This document shows, piece by piece, positions 12,003 to 21,614 of a stretch of DNA of 64,000 bases. Within the stretch, counting starts at the first letter, position 1; every line of letters begins with the position of its first letter. A program made the translations under genes and the position numbers. The notes beneath the pieces are model-generated. The model had not been told where the DNA came from. It saw only the letters and a program-made list of their open reading frames with translations, and searched no databases. The stretch is from Pyrenochaeta sp. MPI-SDFR-AT-0127 (Eukaryota > Ascomycota > Dothideomycetes > Pleosporales > Cucurbitariaceae), in the NCBI GenBank assembly GCA_020747015.1, contig JAGTJM010000026.1:62001-126000 (forward strand). Reading direction: 5' to 3'.

Positions 12003-12953
12003 TGTTGTGCATGCAGAAACGGCAAGGAGCCGTTAGAGGGGTACATCTTTGGTGGTTGGAGCTACTGATTGTGGGGCAAATCGGTTTGACATCCGAGGCA
12101 CATGGGAGGGAGCCAGGAATGAGCGCGAAGTGACATGCTCTTATGACGTCGAACACGTTTTCTATAGGCTTTTATGGTAGTGATTATAGCGTTTGTGTAC
12201 CCTTTAGTGAAGGCCTGCGACTCTCAAGACCCACTTGTCAAAGCACAGCTGCAGTCTCCTAGATGTTGCCTGGCCAACCTCTACCCGGCTTCTTCGAACA
12301 CCAAAGTACCATACTCCAAGATGAGTCCTTGTGTATGACGCACTACGTATTGTATGTGTCACGATTGGCAGAATATCGAAGGAGTCAGAATTGTTCCATT
12401 TAGTCTGAACACCAGGTCTCGTTGCCATCGGTGGCGTCTCATCTCGACCCGAGCCGATGAATCACCAAGCACAGACCGTGAGGCTGAGACGCAACCGTCG
12501 ATCATGCCCACCCCGCCACCCAGACTTCATCTACACTTTCACTCACACCCACACTCAGAGCATTTCTCGTTACTCTTTCACTGGTTATATTTACTTTCCT
12601 TTTCCTCTAGAGCTTCTCTTTTAAGCCCGGCAACTGTGTTATATTCAGTAGATTGCCGCAGTCGATAATGAGCTTGCGAGTGAAGCTTCTGTTTCGAGAC
12701 CAGTTCTACGGTATGTTTGACCCCTCATTCAGGCTGTCTTCGGACTTGCAGATATCTCTGCGGTACTCCACATAGCTACCCGGTTGCCTCATAACGCCAA
12801 TCCGGCGGGGCAACTTTTTCTAGCAACCTTGAGCTATTGCCTTCACCGCTCATTGAACTGACAGGCTTCCTAGTTCCCTCTTCGCTATAGCCTTCCTTTG
12901 AAAACAACCAACCAGAATATCAATCACCCTGTCATAAGCGATCGTTCTTGTCA
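12003..12953. promoter_or_regulatory. Divergent promoter region, carrier / NYN gene
   Basis: 951 bp between divergent starts. CT-rich leader sequence appears at about 12530-12640 on the plus strand. An ATG at 12668 opens a short frame that ends in a strong donor (TACG|GTATGT at 12711). It is either an upstream ORF with a leader intron or a first coding exon of the NYN gene (see findings). Confidence 0.5.
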
Positions 12954-14771
12954 ATGCCTTCACAACCGCCTGATACCGGCTGGGACTTTAGCTCCGTTAT
13001 CGATCTCATCGACTCGGAGGTTCACGACATACGCTCTCCCGTACTAAGCCCCGCGACACGCCCTATTCTTTCAGTACTTCAGGATGGAGGCATACGTTTA
13101 GGCAGCTTTGCCAAGTTATACGAAGATTTAGGTCTTCCCAATGAAGTTACTGCATTACCGCCACTCGACCCCGATTCTGAGCTTAGCAACTCAGATGAAG
13201 GCTTGCTTCCCTCTCCGGTCTTTGACCGTGTCCATTCCCCTCCAAGGAATATCGACCATGCGGAGGACCAGTCGTCGAGTAATGCGGGCTTGAGCAAGAA
13301 GCAGCGGCAAAGGGCTCGCAAACAGGCTGAGAAGGAGCAAAAGGAGCAGATCGCGCGAGAACAGGAGCAAGAGGCAAAGTCAAAGAAGCAGCTCCGGGCC
13401 CTCGTTGAAGCCGTCAAGACCCCCTCCAAACCACTTCATGCACGTTCAAAATCCAACGCAGGAGTCAAAAGCAGGCCTGCGAGCCCCATAAAAGCAACCG
13501 AGAAACCTGTTTCAGCGGCCCCCATAGCACAGAAGGAGCCCAAGACACCCAAACTCTCCCGACCAATTCTTAGCAAACGGTCATCTACAGCGCAACCGGT
13601 CACCCCTCTGCTTACCAAGCCGGTTGAGCCAATTCCAGTGCCTCAAATTGTTCAGGTAGCCGATCCTGTCCAGGCTTACCCAACACTCAGTCATACACAT
13701 TTCACAACATTCGGTACGCCAGCATCCTTTCAGTATCCACTTGCTCCCCAGTATGTAGCGCAGCTGCAGACTCCGCATGTATCTACGCCCACTGGCCGTA
13801 ACACACTTGTACCACGAACTGTTCGACCAACGACGATACCACGCTCATCGCAGCCTGCTGTGCCATTACAGCCACCCGCTACTCCCACCCCTGTTATTCT
13901 TGCACCGTCCAGTTATGCTACGTCCGTAGCCCAACCCACGACCATTACGATCAGATCCCAAGTAGATCGCCATTTTCATCTTTTCAATAAGCTCCTTCAT
14001 AGTTTCCCAGAAGACCAAAAGTGGATTGTCTCGCCACGACAACTTGTCAACGAGAATACAACTAGCCATGGTCTCCACATCTTTGTGGATGCTTCCAACA
14101 TAATGTATGGCCTGAGAGACATTCTGCGCACGCATGGAATGCAGCCTTACGAAATGTCTTTCGATAGCCTTGCTTTGCTGATGGAGAGACGTCGACCTGT
14201 TGCGAAGCGAGTTTTTGCTGGGTCACACCGCGAAGCTAATCCGCTTCCACATGTCACGAAGCTTGTCGAAACCTCGAAAGCCGTCGGGTATGAAAGTCAC
14301 GTCAAAGAGCAGGTACTGATTGTTCGAGAAGAGTCGGATAAGAAGAAGTTTTTCAACGATGTGAAGAAGCTCGGGTGGCACAAGGCTACTCAGTTACGGT
14401 CTGGCAGTGGCAGTGGCAGCGACTCTGAGACGGGTGCGCCTGCTGTCCCGAAGACGCCTTCAGCTCCGAAATGGGTTGAGCAGGGCGTCGACGAGATTCT
14501 TCACCTGAAGATGTGCCAGAGCATAATTGATACTGAAGTGCCCAGCACCATGGTTCTTGCGACGGGTGACGGGGCTGAGGCGGAGATGTCGGATGGGTTT
14601 CTTGCTCACGTAGAGCGAGCATTGAAGAAAGGATGGAAAGTTGAGTTGCTCAGCTGGAGACAGCAGACCAACGGTGGCTACAAGAACCGGAAGTTTAGGA
14701 CCAAGTGGGCCGAGCAGTTTAGGATTATTGAACTGGACGACTTCTTGGAGGATCTCATTGATACGCCATAG
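12954..14771 (+). CDS. NYN (PIN-like) domain protein
   Basis: 605 residues, intronless from the ATG at 12954. The N-terminal 60% is Pro/Ser-rich, with a charged coiled-coil-like stretch (KKQRQRARKQAEKEQKEQI, about 119-137) that could bind RNA or partners. The C-terminal domain starts at HIFVDASNIMYG (about 375) and contains an acidic pattern (first Asp in FVDASN, later LATGDGAEAEMSD) typical of NYN/PIN-like metal-dependent RNases, as in N4BP1/MARF1 relatives. The end reads WAEQFRIIELDDFLEDLI. An RNA cleavage or RNA-binding role is inferred from the domain. In-frame sequence is also open upstream to an acceptor at 12914, so a longer N-terminus with a first exon at 12668-12710 is possible. Confidence 0.8.
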   Translation: MPSQPPDTGWDFSSVIDLIDSEVHDIRSPVLSPATRPILSVLQDGGIRLGSFAKLYEDLGLPNEVTALPPLDPDSELSNSDEGLLPSPVFDRVHSPPRNIDHAEDQSSSNAGLSKKQRQRARKQAEKEQKEQIAREQEQEAKSKKQLRALVEAVKTPSKPLHARSKSNAGVKSRPASPIKATEKPVSAAPIAQKEPKTPKLSRPILSKRSSTAQPVTPLLTKPVEPIPVPQIVQVADPVQAYPTLSHTHFTTFGTPASFQYPLAPQYVAQLQTPHVSTPTGRNTLVPRTVRPTTIPRSSQPAVPLQPPATPTPVILAPSSYATSVAQPTTITIRSQVDRHFHLFNKLLHSFPEDQKWIVSPRQLVNENTTSHGLHIFVDASNIMYGLRDILRTHGMQPYEMSFDSLALLMERRRPVAKRVFAGSHREANPLPHVTKLVETSKAVGYESHVKEQVLIVREESDKKKFFNDVKKLGWHKATQLRSGSGSGSDSETGAPAVPKTPSAPKWVEQGVDEILHLKMCQSIIDTEVPSTMVLATGDGAEAEMSDGFLAHVERALKKGWKVELLSWRQQTNGGYKNRKFRTKWAEQFRIIELDDFLEDLIDTP

Positions 14772-17141
14772 GATAGCACGAGGACATGGCTTGATGTGTC
14801 GATTGAGGATATGGCACGTGTGTGTTAGCACGCGTTGCGCAGCGTTATTGAGCATGGCATATGGAGAGGCATTTTTTTTTGTTAGCGTGGAGCATTCCTC
14901 TTGTTTGGAGAATCATGTCGAGCTTCAAGATGCTTTGCAGCAAAGCTGGAGCAGCGATTTGTGCAAAGAGCTTGGCGACATGCAGGTGTCTTAAGTGTGT
15001 ATAGCAAGCCCTGCATAAGGGGTAACATTGTGTACATGGCAAATTACAGACGGAAGGCAGCAATACCCAGGTCCGTTGGGCTGTGAATGCTTACCAAATA
15101 TACCTCTGGTATTTCCGTGACAGTCAGCAATCTATGTTCGCGATCCGACGGCAGCGGACCAAAATGAGGCACCTTTAATGCCCGAGACCCGCGTTCGCAG
15201 CAAGTCTGGCCAGCTCGGGCCTCTGGGCGGGCTGGGAGCCATCAAAGCCACGGGAGGATGGTCGGGCTGGATACGCGATACGAACGTGTCGCGTGTCTGG
15301 CCCCGGTTTGGTGAAACCCACGGGGCGTTGGACAGGGCAACGCTGCTAGGCGGAAACCGTGAACGCTGCCAGACCATTGTTAGGGCTCGGTAGATTTGAT
15401 TGCTCAACGTTTGTTTGGCGCATGGAATGGGGTTCGCGCGTAGCGTTTGGGCAAAAAAGGGAGATCGGCGATGTAGACGCCAAAATCGCGATTTGTGAGG
15501 AATGATGATTAGTGGGGAGAGTATAGTCAGCAATAAGGAGCAAGAAGAAATTGCGAGTGGTTGCAAAGAAATTTTTTCTTCTTCCTTTCTTTCTCTAGGT
15601 CTCCTATTCCTGTGCGATTTAGCCTAGATTGTGTACAAAGTTTTCTCCTTGTTGGATGAAAATCAATAGTTTGGAACGCGTTTGGGCGTAGTCGTCCCTT
15701 GTCATTGGTGATGGGTGGTTGCTCCTCGCTTGAAAAGAGCCGTGAAGCGAAATCATGGGCGTGCAGTACGAGAAAAGGCTGAAGGGCAAGCCATGACTCG
15801 TTTCACTTGGGCAAGGTCGGTGTTTGGGTTCGTCCGACAGTGGTCGCACGAAACATGCCGTTGGACAGACAGCGGGCGGAAAAAGGAAATTGCGCGCAGG
15901 ATTTTGGGCGCGGGCGTATGATTTTTCGCTCTCGTTCCTCGGAGCCCGCAAGCATGGCTTTTCTCGGATCGGAGCCAAGCACGGCGCGATTGAAAAGCAC
16001 GGCAGGCGGATCATACGAGATGCCGAGCGCCTATTCTGACTACCAGTCAGCACATTTTGCTTGGAGTGCTGCCACGGTGCGATTGGCTGGTGGAGAGCTG
16101 TGGGTGTGAGTGAGACTGTCTGGCAGTGTGCGGTGCAGCTGCGGAGGGCAAAGGGCTGCGTCGCATGTTTCGTGTGCCTTGGGGCTGGGGGTTGTGAGAC
16201 AGCGACAAGCGGCAGTCCTACGTGGTTGCTGCGGCGAGCCCCATTTACGAGGCGTATCCCTCGTGTCACAGCTCGACGTTGGGGTCAGAGAGTCGAGCTC
16301 CCATGGATGGACGTTTGAGGGCGCTTGACTTGTTGACGTTGGTACCAGGCGGTACCGCTGTGGGTTGATGTCATGCAAGCTAGCAGTAGGGCCTAACGCA
16401 TCGCCGCATCACCACGTTGGACTTTGGACCGCAGCCAGTCCGGCCCAGTTGCAGTCGGTTGTCAAGATTGCAAGAAAAATAAGGCTGCTGGCCTCGGGGC
16501 CGGGATGGTCAAGATGCGACTGGGTGTGGTGCAACCATGGAACGTGATTTGAATGACCTACTGCGAGGGTGCTATCACGCGAGCAGGACATGCAGAGTGA
16601 TGGGGCCGCCCTGGCTCTGCGCTCGCTTTGTCTGCGGGTCTGTGAATGAATGTGCTGTGGTTCAAGGGAACAGCAGCGTGATTAGGCGCTGACACTATTC
16701 ACAGCCTCTGCTCAGGAATCGCAGCAGCAAACCCACGGCGCCGCAAATCCTGGCCCGTCGACTCGTCAGGGCTGGGTAAACGAAATTGGGTGCACTGGGC
16801 CGGCACCCGCGCCAGTCCCGACTGGGCCTAGCCGCTCACTCGCGGACCCAATTTGCAACCCCGGGCGCTGTGCAAGCCTCAGCCATCCGGAGCTTCCACT
16901 ACTGCTGCTGCCTCTTTCATAATCCCTAACCCGCCCTCTTCCGCCGTTCTCTTCCTCCTCATCCACCCTCCACGGCCCTGCTGGTCCTCTCTTCGCCTTG
17001 CCCTCTACGCTCCCCCACCCGCCAGACGAGTCCAGCAGCGCTCGGTCGCGTGTGTCGCCGCTTCCCCAAGTTCCCTCGCCCCTGCGCCACAGGCTGTTCC
17101 TCCACCGCCCCAGAGCCCGAGCCTGAGCCTCAACATTTGCC
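14772..17141. other. Gene-free region between NYN gene and AUR1
   Basis: About 2.4 kb. The first part is the NYN 3' flank. The last 350 bp before 17142 is strongly C/T-rich with CCCTC/CCTC blocks, like a housekeeping promoter and leader. Long open frames at 15132-15566 and 15619-16269 (both minus) have irregular composition with many Pro, Ser, His and Arg, and no domain. I read them as non-coding. Confidence 0.5.
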
Positions 17142-18605
17142 ATGACGAACAAGAGCTACCTCGCTTTTCTCGACAACAACGCCGCCGCCGACATGCTCTC
17201 GCGCACAAAAGTCCCCGGCCTGTCTGCCCTGCCCAGCTTCATCCCCCACCGTGTCCGCAGGAAATGGCGGGCTACCAGGTCGCGCATTCGCAGCCGCCAG
17301 ACCCCAACGTCATCCATCGCCTCGCTCGAGACGTCGTGGAAGCCCTCCGACACACTGCGCAGCCTGCGCACCCATCCGTGGTCCATATATGACGCACAGT
17401 ACCTGTTCCTCGCCATTGTCGCCATCTTCTCCCTCTCCGTGAGCGAGGCGCCCGGCCCGTTTGCGAAGACTTTTGTTGCGACGCTGCTCATGACGGGCTT
17501 GTGCTTACCGATTACGAGACAATTCCTCCTCCCATTGCTTCCTACCCTTACATGGTTTCTGCTATTCTCAAGTTGCAAGTATGTCGTTTTGCCACAGTTG
17601 TCCCACACCCATTGGCTCAAGATATGCTGACGTTGAGCCTCCAGATATATTTCCGCCGACTACCGACCTGCCATCTGGGTCCGAGTTCTGCCTGCCCTCG
17701 AGAACATCCTGTACGGCGCCAACCTGAGTAACATTCTCTCCGCCAACAAGCACACCGTTCTCGATCTCCTTGCCTGGATACCATACGGAATCGTGCACTA
17801 CGTATCCCCTGTAATTGTCAGCGGATGCATGTTCATCTGGGGCCCGCCCGGCACCCTACCCATCTGGGCACGCGCATTTGGATACATGAACATTACCGCT
17901 GTCCTCATTCAGATCGTCTTCCCCTGCTCTCCACCGTGGTACGAGAACACATATGGACTGGCACCGGCAAACTACTCAATTGCTGGAGATGCCGCAGGAT
18001 TAAAGGCGATTGACAAGCTATTTGGCGTCGATCTATACACATCCACCTTCCTGGCCTCCCCCATGGTCTTTGGCGCTTTCCCCTCATTACACTCGGGATG
18101 GGCAACACTAGAGACGCTTTTCATGGGACACGTCTTCCCCAAGCTTTTCCCCGTCTACGTCTTCTACACCATGTGGCTGTGGTGGTCGACCATGTATTTC
18201 TCACACCACTACGCCGTCGACCTGGTTGCGGGAAGTCTTCGTAAGTTATACACTCTTCACCACGAGAGATGTGCGCTAACTCCATAACCAGTTGCCGGTG
18301 TTTGCTACTTCTTCGGTCGCTCCAAGTTCTTGCCCCGCCCGCAATCCGACAAGGAATTCCGCTGGGACTACGACTATGTTGAGATTGGCGACCCCCTGGA
18401 CGGCGGTAGCTACAGCATGCTTGATATCTATGAGGAATTCCAACCTCATTCCGACTCGGACGACTGGGCGAGCGGCTCATCTTCATCCTACTCCACTGGT
18501 GGCAGGAGCCCGCTTGGCGCCCACTCTCCCGTCGACGACGCTCAGAGCCTCTGGGACGGCGACACAGTTGGCTCCGACACCGAACACTCCTCTCGAAAGG
18601 ACTGA
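17142..18605 (+). CDS. AUR1: Inositol phosphorylceramide synthase, catalytic subunit
   Basis: 448 residues in exons 17142-17578, 17645-18240 and 18292-18605. The enzyme moves phosphoinositol from phosphatidylinositol to (phyto)ceramide in the Golgi, making IPC. This step is essential and fungus-specific and is the target of aureobasidin A. The PAP2-type catalytic motifs are clear: FPSLHSGWA (His about 295) and HHYAVDLVAG (His 334, Asp 338). The spacing of 39 between the two His and 4 to Asp is the same as I recall for yeast Aur1 (255/294/298). Several hydrophobic membrane spans surround them, and N-terminal basic residues precede the first span. The C-terminal about 90 residues are a hydrophilic acidic/Ser-rich tail (HSDSDDWASGSSSSY), as in filamentous fungi. 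Confidence 0.96.
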
Positions 18606-19715
18606 TCACCTCACTATTCTCACCTCACTCCCCACACTTATACTCATCTCTAAGATCGCGTATCACCACAAACTACCCGGTGACGGCCTTGACGACACAT
18701 GCATAAGAACCGGAGTTTTTGTTTGCGAAGCATTTCAGCGACACCATTATTCAAATGGATTTTTAATGGCATAGACACATTGGACGTCGCACAGAGCAAG
18801 GATTGCATGCATCAGGACCACAACACATTTTTCTGTGGATTCCTCTGGCGCGCAAGCGCATTTTATTAAGCTTTTTGATACCCAAGTCGGTCGCTTCTGG
18901 CATTCTGGCACTGTAAAAGTACCGTTGTATACATTCGCTTCAGCACCGGCCGCCGCCTTCGACGTTTTCTCTTTGGCGGCTGCGTGACTGTATAGGGGGG
19001 TTTTGATGACGGTGGAAGCATGTAAAGGTCATCAACACATGATCTGTTGATGGATTGGAAACGGATGGAATTGGCAGCACTCAGCCCGTTGGCTTGCTGC
19101 CTCGAAAGTAATCATTATTAGTCTAATGCTTAATGGAATGGAAATGGTTGATGAACCAAACAAAATTGCCTCTACTTGCAACGTGCACAACGTCTACCAA
19201 ACGCGGACAAGCTTGCAAGTGAGACGTTGCAGCATGCGTTGTACCCAGGCTGGCGATCCGTCTATTTCGGGTAAGCGCGCTGCATGACTGACTTGGCTTA
19301 CTCAGATCAAGGCTGATGACCGCCGCAAAGAACAACAACGGGCAGCGAACCAAGTCATCCAGCTTTCTTACTGCTTTGCGATGGCCTGGGCTACTACGAT
19401 AAGATGCGGGGAGTGGCGTAGCTTGAAAGCTGCTTGGACAAAGATAGGCCCGCCGTGGGTGTGTAGATGATCAGTCAGCATCTAGACTGCAAGGGACGGC
19501 TGAAAGTGAGCACACGATTCGAAACCAAACAATCAATGCGGGGTGAGGAGAAAAAGAGAAGCAGCAGCAGTTCGTCTCACCTGGCGCCACCATCTAGCAT
19601 GGTATAGTCACACAATCATGTAGTGTTGCGTCTCAAGCCGGGCTGCATTGCCATTCCAAATCGGTAGAAAAGCCCTTGTCTTGCATTTGTCAAGTTTCAT
19701 TTCTTCCAAATCCTC
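18606..19715. other. Intergenic: AUR1 3' flank and oxidoreductase 5' flank
   Basis: 1.1 kb without a supported gene. AUR1 3' UTR is expected on the left and the promoter of the next plus-strand gene on the right. Nothing further recognised. Confidence 0.5.
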
Positions 19716-21221
19716 ATGCTTCTCCTCCAACAGGCTCGACGACATTTCCATATCTTGACTATGCCAAAACATTTCAATGCCCTCGTCCTCGGCTCCGGAC
19801 AGGCCGGTACCCCGCTGGCTTCGCACATGGCTGCGTTAGGGCTGACTGTCTGTCTGGTCGAGAGCGCGCATGTCGCGGGCTGCTGTGTGAATGAGGGATG
19901 CACGCCGACCAAGACCATGGTCGCGAGTGGCCGTATTGCCTATCTGACAAGACGGGCAGCTGAGTATGGCGTTGGTGTGGGTGACGGAGATGTGAGGGTC
20001 GATATGCAGAAGGTTAGGCAGCGGAAAAGAAACATTGTAGACAGTTTTAGAGGCGGCAGTGAAAAGAGGCTGGCTAGTGCGGGTGTGCATCTGGTAATGG
20101 GTAGTGCACGGTTTGTGGGTGCAAAGGAAGTTGAAGTTGTGCTGAGTAGTGGGGAAGAGATTGAGAGGCTGTCTGCAGACAAGGTGTTTGTTAACGTTGG
20201 GTGTCGGCCGGCGAAGCCTGCACTTCCTGGGTTGAATGAGATTGATCATGGCAGAGTGTTGGATTCAACCAGTGTTCAAGAGCTAGGCGAGGTTCCGCAA
20301 CATCTTGTCGTTATTGGTGGTGGAGTCATTGGGTTGGAGTTTGGACAGTTGTTCAGACGGCTTGGGGCCAAAGTTACGATTGTTCAGAGGAGATCGCGGT
20401 TGTTGTCTAAGAGAGATGACCCAGAGTTGGTGGAATGCATACAAAATATCCTACAAGAAGATGGTGTTGAACTGTTGCTTAATACCGCCATCGATGCGAT
20501 TTCAAAGTCAGCCGACGCCAATTTACCCATCACAATCACGACTACCGGCTCTGATTCAAACAAGAAGCAACTCCAAGCCTCTCACATCCTTCTCGCCACA
20601 GGCCGCATCCCTAACACCGACACTCTCAATCTCGCAGCGGCAGGCATCAAAGCAACATCTTCAGGCCACATTTCCGTCTCTCCAACACTCTCTACAAATA
20701 TCGAAGACATCTACGCTTTGGGTGATGTAAAAGGCGGACCAGCATTCACCCACGTTTCCTACGATGACTTCCGCATCGTCCGCGACAATCTCTTCCCTTC
20801 TCCCTCTGCCTCCAATGCTGCCCCAAAACCACGCACAATAGAAGACAGAGCCCCCTTCATCCCCTCCGTAACATACACAGACCCGCAATTTGCCTCCATT
20901 GGACCTCCCCTCTCATCCCTGCCCTCGACCAAGACATTCATCACATACAGCATGCCAGCAACATGGATCGCGCGGGGCTTGGAAACCGACGAAACGAGGG
21001 GTATGCTGAAAGCAGTGGTGGATCCCGACACGGACAAGATTGTCAATTTCAGCGCCATTGCCGTCGAAGCGGGCGAGATTATGAGTGTTGTCCAGATGGC
21101 CATGTTGGGCGGGTTGACGTGGATGCATCTCAGGGATGGCGTTTTTGCGCATCCGAGTTGGAGTGAGGCTTTGAATAATTTGTGGGGTGGTGAGCGGAAG
21201 GAAGTCCAGGGTGGTGGTTGA
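19716..21221 (+). CDS. Class I pyridine nucleotide-disulfide oxidoreductase (mercuric reductase-like)
   Basis: Intronless, 501 residues from ATG 19716 or 486 from ATG 19761. FAD site: ALVLGSGQAGTPLA. Redox-active pair: GCCVNEGCTPTKT, Cys57-x4-Cys62, with an extra Cys56 where the family normally has Thr (GGTCVNEGC). NAD(P) site: VVIGGGVIGLEFGQLF. Second FAD motif: IYALGDVKGGPAFTHVSYDD. C-terminal acid-base pair: AHPSWSEAL (His479, Glu484). All catalytic parts of a dihydrolipoamide dehydrogenase/mercuric reductase-type enzyme are present. It lacks the N-terminal HMA domain and the C-terminal vicinal Cys of true MerA, so mercury is not implied; fungal relatives are annotated as mercuric-reductase-like or as disulfide reductases of unknown substrate. 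The shorter start begins right before the FAD fold; the longer adds a basic peptide that could target mitochondria. Confidence 0.88.
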   Translation: MLLLQQARRHFHILTMPKHFNALVLGSGQAGTPLASHMAALGLTVCLVESAHVAGCCVNEGCTPTKTMVASGRIAYLTRRAAEYGVGVGDGDVRVDMQKVRQRKRNIVDSFRGGSEKRLASAGVHLVMGSARFVGAKEVEVVLSSGEEIERLSADKVFVNVGCRPAKPALPGLNEIDHGRVLDSTSVQELGEVPQHLVVIGGGVIGLEFGQLFRRLGAKVTIVQRRSRLLSKRDDPELVECIQNILQEDGVELLLNTAIDAISKSADANLPITITTTGSDSNKKQLQASHILLATGRIPNTDTLNLAAAGIKATSSGHISVSPTLSTNIEDIYALGDVKGGPAFTHVSYDDFRIVRDNLFPSPSASNAAPKPRTIEDRAPFIPSVTYTDPQFASIGPPLSSLPSTKTFITYSMPATWIARGLETDETRGMLKAVVDPDTDKIVNFSAIAVEAGEIMSVVQMAMLGGLTWMHLRDGVFAHPSWSEALNNLWGGERKEVQGGG

Positions 21222-21614
21222 TGGTCGGCGTCCTCGTTGTGAATCATTAAAAGTGTGCATACGCTAGGTACTCGTCGTATATGTGCTATTACAGTCGTTC
21301 GAATCTCGATGTTGGGAATCTGGTTATCATGGATTGGCTTGAGTGAGGGAGCATAGGGACAGAGGACCTCCAGGCTATCAATTAAACGCAAGAATATGAC
21401 AAAACGGCTCCCATATCTTTTACTCCGACGTCCCGGACAGCTCAGTCTCTTCTTTCTGCAGACTGCCCGCCTTCTCCTCAAGTAACTCTATGTATGTGGC
21501 CTTGAAAGGGAGGCAATACCCCAATTGAACTGACAGCTGTTGGAAACGACCTCGAGGAAAAATAGTATGAGATAAATGTCAGACCACGAGTAAGGGTTAT
21601 TTCGATACCTCCAA
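21222..21614. other. Convergent 3' flanks (oxidoreductase / Zn2Cys6 factor)
   Basis: 393 bp between facing stop codons, presumed 3' UTRs. Nothing else seen. Confidence 0.5.

Noticed and set aside
15132..15566. 144-codon minus-strand open frame
   Set aside because: Low-complexity Ser/Pro/Leu-rich translation without a family; the opposite strand is also open. Likely chance.
15619..16269. 216-codon minus-strand open frame
   Set aside because: Irregular composition, no domain and no recognisable homologue; overlapping open frames exist on the other strand in the same GC-rich stretch.
21290..21315. GTTCGAATC string resembling a tRNA B box
   Set aside because: No matching A box or acceptor stem at tRNA spacing. 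Other TCGAA strings in the window failed the same check, so no tRNA is called.
20759..21481. 240-codon minus-strand open frame
   Set aside because: Antisense to the intact disulfide oxidoreductase gene; no family features.
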